Below are positions 61,267 through 64,000 of a stretch of DNA of 64,000 nt, one piece after another (the stretch's first letter is position 1; every line of letters starts with the position of its first letter). The translations under genes and the position numbers were made by a program. Origin of the DNA: Chryseobacterium sp. JUb7 (GTDB taxonomy: Bacteria > Bacteroidota > Bacteroidia > Flavobacteriales > Weeksellaceae). Where the stretch lies: positions 310,001-374,000 of the forward strand of contig NZ_JANUFF010000004.1 of NCBI RefSeq assembly GCF_024806495.1, read 5' to 3'. Below the pieces are notes generated by a model. That model made no database searches. It had not been told where the DNA came from and was given only the letters and a program-made list of their open reading frames with translations.

Positions 61267-62727
61267 TTACAAAGAATAATTCGGAGCTTCCTGCGTGATG
61301 ATAACATCATGAGGGTGAGATTCTTTCAATCCGCTTCCTGTAATCATTACCATTTTGGTTTCGGTTTGTAAAGCTTCAATATCTTTAGCGCCACAATACC
61401 CCATTCCTGCTCTAAGACCTCCCGTCAACTGGAAGATAACCTCTTCCAAAGATCCTTTACTCGGAACTCTTCCTTCAATTCCTTCCGGAACGAATTTTTT
61501 AGCCTCACTTTGGAAATATCTTTCTTTTCCACCTCTCTTCATAGCTGAAAGGCTTCCCATACCTTGATATGTTTTGAATTTTCTACCCTGGAAGATAATT
61601 TCCTCACCCGGAGCTTCATCAGTTCCTGCTAAAAGCGAACCCAGCATTACTGCTCCGGCTCCACTTGCGATTGCCTTTACAATATCTCCCGAAAGTTTGA
61701 TCCCTCCGTCAGCAATTACGGCAACATTTTTAGATTTAGCATATTCGTAAACGTTATAAATAGCAGATAACTGAGGAACACCAACTCCCGCAACAACTCT
61801 CGTTGTACAGATGGAACCAGGCCCAACACCTACTTTAAGAACATTAGCACCTGCCTTTATCAAATCTTCAGCTGCTTCAGCCGTTACGATATTTCCACCA
61901 ACGATATCCAAATCCGGATAAGCTTGTCTGATTTCCCTGATTTTATTTAAAACCCCGATAGAATGACCGTGAGCAGAATCAATACCGATAATATCAACTC
62001 CAGCATTTACCAAAGCTTCAATTCTATCCAAAGTATCTTCTCCAACACCTACACCTGCACCTACGATAAGGCGCCCTTTCTGGTCTTTGTTTGAGTTTGG
62101 ATATTCTAACTGATTGTCGATATCTTTAATCGTGATCAATCCAACTAATTTATTTTCTGAATCTACGATAGGAAGTTTTTCCACACGGCTTTTCAAAAGA
62201 ATTTCTTTAGCCTTTTCAAGGTTTGTATTTTTATCAGAAGTGATCAGATTTTCTTTCGTCATGATCTCTTCCACCTTCATATCAAGATTTTCCTGATACT
62301 TTACATCTCTGTTGGTAATAATTCCGATTAAAACATTATCAGCATCTACTACAGGAAGACCGGAAATTTTATATTTGGCCATTGTTTCCTTAGCCTCAGC
62401 CAGTGTATGATCTTTAGAAAGAGTAACAGGGTCAGAGATCATTCCGTTCTCAGAACGTTTTACTCTGTTTACTTGTGCAGCCTGTTCCGCAATCGTCATA
62501 TTTTTATGAATGAAACCCAAACCACCCACTCTTGCCAGAGCAATTGCCAATTCAGCCTCTGTAACGGTATCCATTGCCGCAGAAACGATCGGAACATTAA
62601 GCGTAATTTTGTCGGTAAGTCTTGATTTTAATGAAACCTGGTTAGGTAAAACTTCAGAATAAGAAGGGACTAGAAGCACGTCATCGAAAGTGATGGCTGT
62701 CTCTACAATTTTGTTATGAATAGACAT
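61267..62727 (-). CDS. guaB: Inosine-5'-monophosphate dehydrogenase
   Basis: A 486-residue enzyme that turns IMP into XMP with NAD, the first committed step to GMP. The start [20 protein letters not shown] is typical; the catalytic Cys is in [19 protein letters not shown] (near residue 304), the IMP-binding site in [20 protein letters not shown], and the flap in [14 protein letters not shown]. Two CBS domains (about residues 95-205: [22 protein letters not shown]) sit inside the barrel. Length as expected. It has a consensus promoter on the reverse strand. Confidence 0.98.
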   Translation of the reverse strand: MSIHNKIVETAITFDDVLLVPSYSEVLPNQVSLKSRLTDKITLNVPIVSAAMDTVTEAELAIALARVGGLGFIHKNMTIAEQAAQVNRVKRSENGMISDPVTLSKDHTLAEAKETMAKYKISGLPVVDADNVLIGIITNRDVKYQENLDMKVEEIMTKENLITSDKNTNLEKAKEILLKSRVEKLPIVDSENKLVGLITIKDIDNQLEYPNSNKDQKGRLIVGAGVGVGEDTLDRIEALVNAGVDIIGIDSAHGHSIGVLNKIREIRQAYPDLDIVGGNIVTAEAAEDLIKAGANVLKVGVGPGSICTTRVVAGVGVPQLSAIYNVYEYAKSKNVAVIADGGIKLSGDIVKAIASGAGAVMLGSLLAGTDEAPGEEIIFQGRKFKTYQGMGSLSAMKRGGKERYFQSEAKKFVPEGIEGRVPSKGSLEEVIFQLTGGLRAGMGYCGAKDIEALQTETKMVMITGSGLKESHPHDVIITQEAPNYSL

Positions 62728-62740
62728 CTTTACTTTCTTG

Positions 62741-62748
62741 CAAAATTA
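62741..62748 (-). promoter_or_regulatory. Bacteroidota -7 promoter element (guaB)
   Basis: The reverse strand reads TAATTTTG, 13 bases before the guaB ATG. Confidence 0.6.
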
Positions 62749-62821
62749 AGACATTTTGACGACATACGAAAATCGATTTTGATAGTTTAAATAAAACTTA
62801 ACAATCAATAACTTAAATCAA

Positions 62822-62848
62822 AAAACCGTTCCTTTTCGGAACGGTTTG
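62822..62848 (-). terminator. Terminator after DUF4252 gene (reverse)
   Basis: A perfect 10-bp stem (62823-62832 with 62838-62847) and a short loop, with a T run on the reverse strand, lies after the DUF4252 stop. Confidence 0.82.
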
Positions 62849-62882
62849 GTTGTACAAAATAATAAGTTATATGAATATGAAG

Positions 62883-63383
62883 CTACTTGTCAGTAGCAGA
62901 ATTGATCATTTTTGAAATGTCATCAGCTGTAAAACTTCCTTTTATATCTACAAAAACAAGCTCTTTATCTGAGTTTACAGTGATCAGCATATTTTTGATG
63001 GCATCGCCTTTTTGTTTTACCCGGACATTCACGTTATCGCCATCATGTTTTATCGTTGCCCAGTCTTCATAATTATTATCATTTAAATAACTTGCAAATT
63101 CTTTCAGCATAGTCCGATCTCCATTTTCTACCGTCAGAACTTTAATTTTTGAAACTTTTTTAACAATATTAATGACCTCTTCACTTTCACCATCTTCTTT
63201 CAACGCTTTTTTAATGTAAGGTTTCGCTAAAAACACCGGCACATTAATACTTACAAACTTCGCGCCTTTAAAATCTCTTCCGGAATCTGAAAAGTAGGCC
63301 ATATTGGGTTTCTCTGAAACAATACAGGACTGTAGAAGGACCACGGCACAAACGGTCAGAAAAATGTTTTTTAAAGTTTTCAT
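62883..63383 (-). CDS. DUF4252 lipoprotein
   Basis: A 166-residue protein with a lipoprotein signal (IFLTVCAVVLLQSCIVSE, Cys near residue 20) and the DUF4252 pattern: SINVPVFLAKPYIKKAL, KISKIKVLTVENGD-like KVSKIKVLTVENGDRTML, and a C-terminal FVDIKGSFTADDISKMI. It should face the periplasm. It sits 10 bases after the DUF2807 gene, likely co-transcribed. The function is unknown. Confidence 0.88.
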   Translation of the reverse strand: MKTLKNIFLTVCAVVLLQSCIVSEKPNMAYFSDSGRDFKGAKFVSINVPVFLAKPYIKKALKEDGESEEVINIVKKVSKIKVLTVENGDRTMLKEFASYLNDNNYEDWATIKHDGDNVNVRVKQKGDAIKNMLITVNSDKELVFVDIKGSFTADDISKMINSATDK

Positions 63384-63393
63384 GGTGATTGTT

Positions 63394-64000
63394 TTAATTG
63401 ATTGGCTTTAAAGTGCCTCCAGATGTCTTACTGATATTAGCATCGATCTTAGGATTTCCTTTGTATTTTATAGTTCCTCCGGAAGATGCTGTTGCTTTCA
63501 ACATCTCGCTTGCATGTGCTGAAGTAACTGCTCCTGAAGTAGATTCGGCTTTTAAATTCGTAAACTTAAGACCTTCGGCATTACAGACAGCACCACTGCT
63601 TACATCAATAGATCCCATATTGGCTTTTCCGGTAAGATTGGCTGCGGCACCACTTGATCCTTTAATGATAATATCTTTCGAATTGATTTCCGAGTTGATA
63701 ACTGCTCCTGAACTTAAAGCTACTTCAGCATTATCTGCATTCAAACTTCCATTCACCACAGATCCCGATGAGAGGTCGACCTTGATATTCTTTTCACGTA
63801 TATCGCTGATACAATTGAAAATAGCACCTGATGAAGTTTTGATGTTATCCATTCTTGGGGAAGAAACATTTACACTGATATTTTTAAACTTCAGTTTTTT
63901 CTGTCCTTTATTATCAATATAAACGTTCAGAACTCCATTTTCAACTTTTGTAACGATATATTGAAGCTTGTCTGCATCGGCAATAACCTTCACACTAGTC
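63394..64000 (-). CDS. DUF2807 (head-GIN) protein, 5' end cut by window
   Basis: The frame is open to the end of the window, so the start and any signal peptide lie beyond it; the GTG at 63993 is not a credible start. The visible 200 residues are a repetitive beta-helix (KVDLSSGSVVNGSLNADN, VALSSGAVINSEINS, IDVSSGAVCNAEGL), as in the DUF2807 auto-transporter adhesin-like head domain. It is followed after 10 bases by the DUF4252 gene. It is probably an exported protein of the cell surface or periplasm. Confidence 0.88.
   Translation of the reverse strand, partial: TSVKVIADADKLQYIVTKVENGVLNVYIDNKGQKKLKFKNISVNVSSPRMDNIKTSSGAIFNCISDIREKNIKVDLSSGSVVNGSLNADNAEVALSSGAVINSEINSKDIIIKGSSGAAANLTGKANMGSIDVSSGAVCNAEGLKFTNLKAESTSGAVTSAHASEMLKATASSGGTIKYKGNPKIDANISKTSGGTLKPIN

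Noticed and set aside
1..64000. tRNA, rRNA, CRISPR array or integrase-linked attachment site
   Set aside because: I looked for T-loop and array patterns and found none; absence by eye is not proof for short RNAs.

Overview
This window is chromosome of a low-GC, T9SS-bearing Bacteroidota (Flavobacteriia), most like Chryseobacterium or a close Weeksellaceae relative. That rests on type IX secretion sorting domains of both types (A and B), the Bacteroidota -7 promoter motif TAnnTTTG ahead of many genes, DUF3667/DUF4252/DUF4407/DUF2807 proteins, a fused IcmF-type mutase, and paralogue families I associate with Chryseobacterium. The genus is an inference; no rRNA lies in the window. I saw no tRNA, rRNA or CRISPR array.

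Layout. 1-6.7 kb: a surface polysaccharide locus of three forward glycosyltransferase-type genes (the first cut by the window edge) converging on a reverse operon (cupin, propeller-like lipoprotein, GT2, GT4). 6.8-11.1 kb: housekeeping genes gltX, accA and tsf, with one secreted-family gene between accA and tsf. 11.3-24.3 kb: four large tandem T9SS type B paralogues with IgGFc-binding-like N-termini, each with its own promoter. 24.4-28.4 kb: a carboxypeptidase-regulatory-like protein, trmB, and three members of a small secreted family whose fourth member sits at 9.4-10.1 kb. 28.4-30.3 kb: reverse operon rplM-rpsI-rpsB with an odd inverted repeat inside. 30.6-51.5 kb: mixed genes (DUF3667, icmF, M16 peptidase, DUF71 ATPase, Cthe_2159-like protein, serine hydrolase, LigT-like, M64 peptidase, ruvC, lipoproteins, M43 metalloprotease, DUF4407).

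51.6-58.0 kb is the most unusual part: about six orphan C-terminal tips of RHS polymorphic toxins, each followed at -4 to +6 bases by a small intact gene that is probably its immunity gene. There is no full-length rhs gene. RHS core fragments survive in three of the units. Most toxin tips carry frameshifts or stops while the small genes are open, so the region looks like an eroded toxin-tip store that now keeps mainly immunity functions. It also holds an IS5-type transposase remnant, a pentanucleotide repeat and paired hairpins, and two paralogous M43 metalloprotease genes flank it.

58.0-64.0 kb: the second M43 protease, a peroxiredoxin plus cytoplasmic DsbA-like pair, guaB, a DUF4252 lipoprotein, and a DUF2807 protein cut by the window end. 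All family names come from reading the proteins; nothing was searched against a database.
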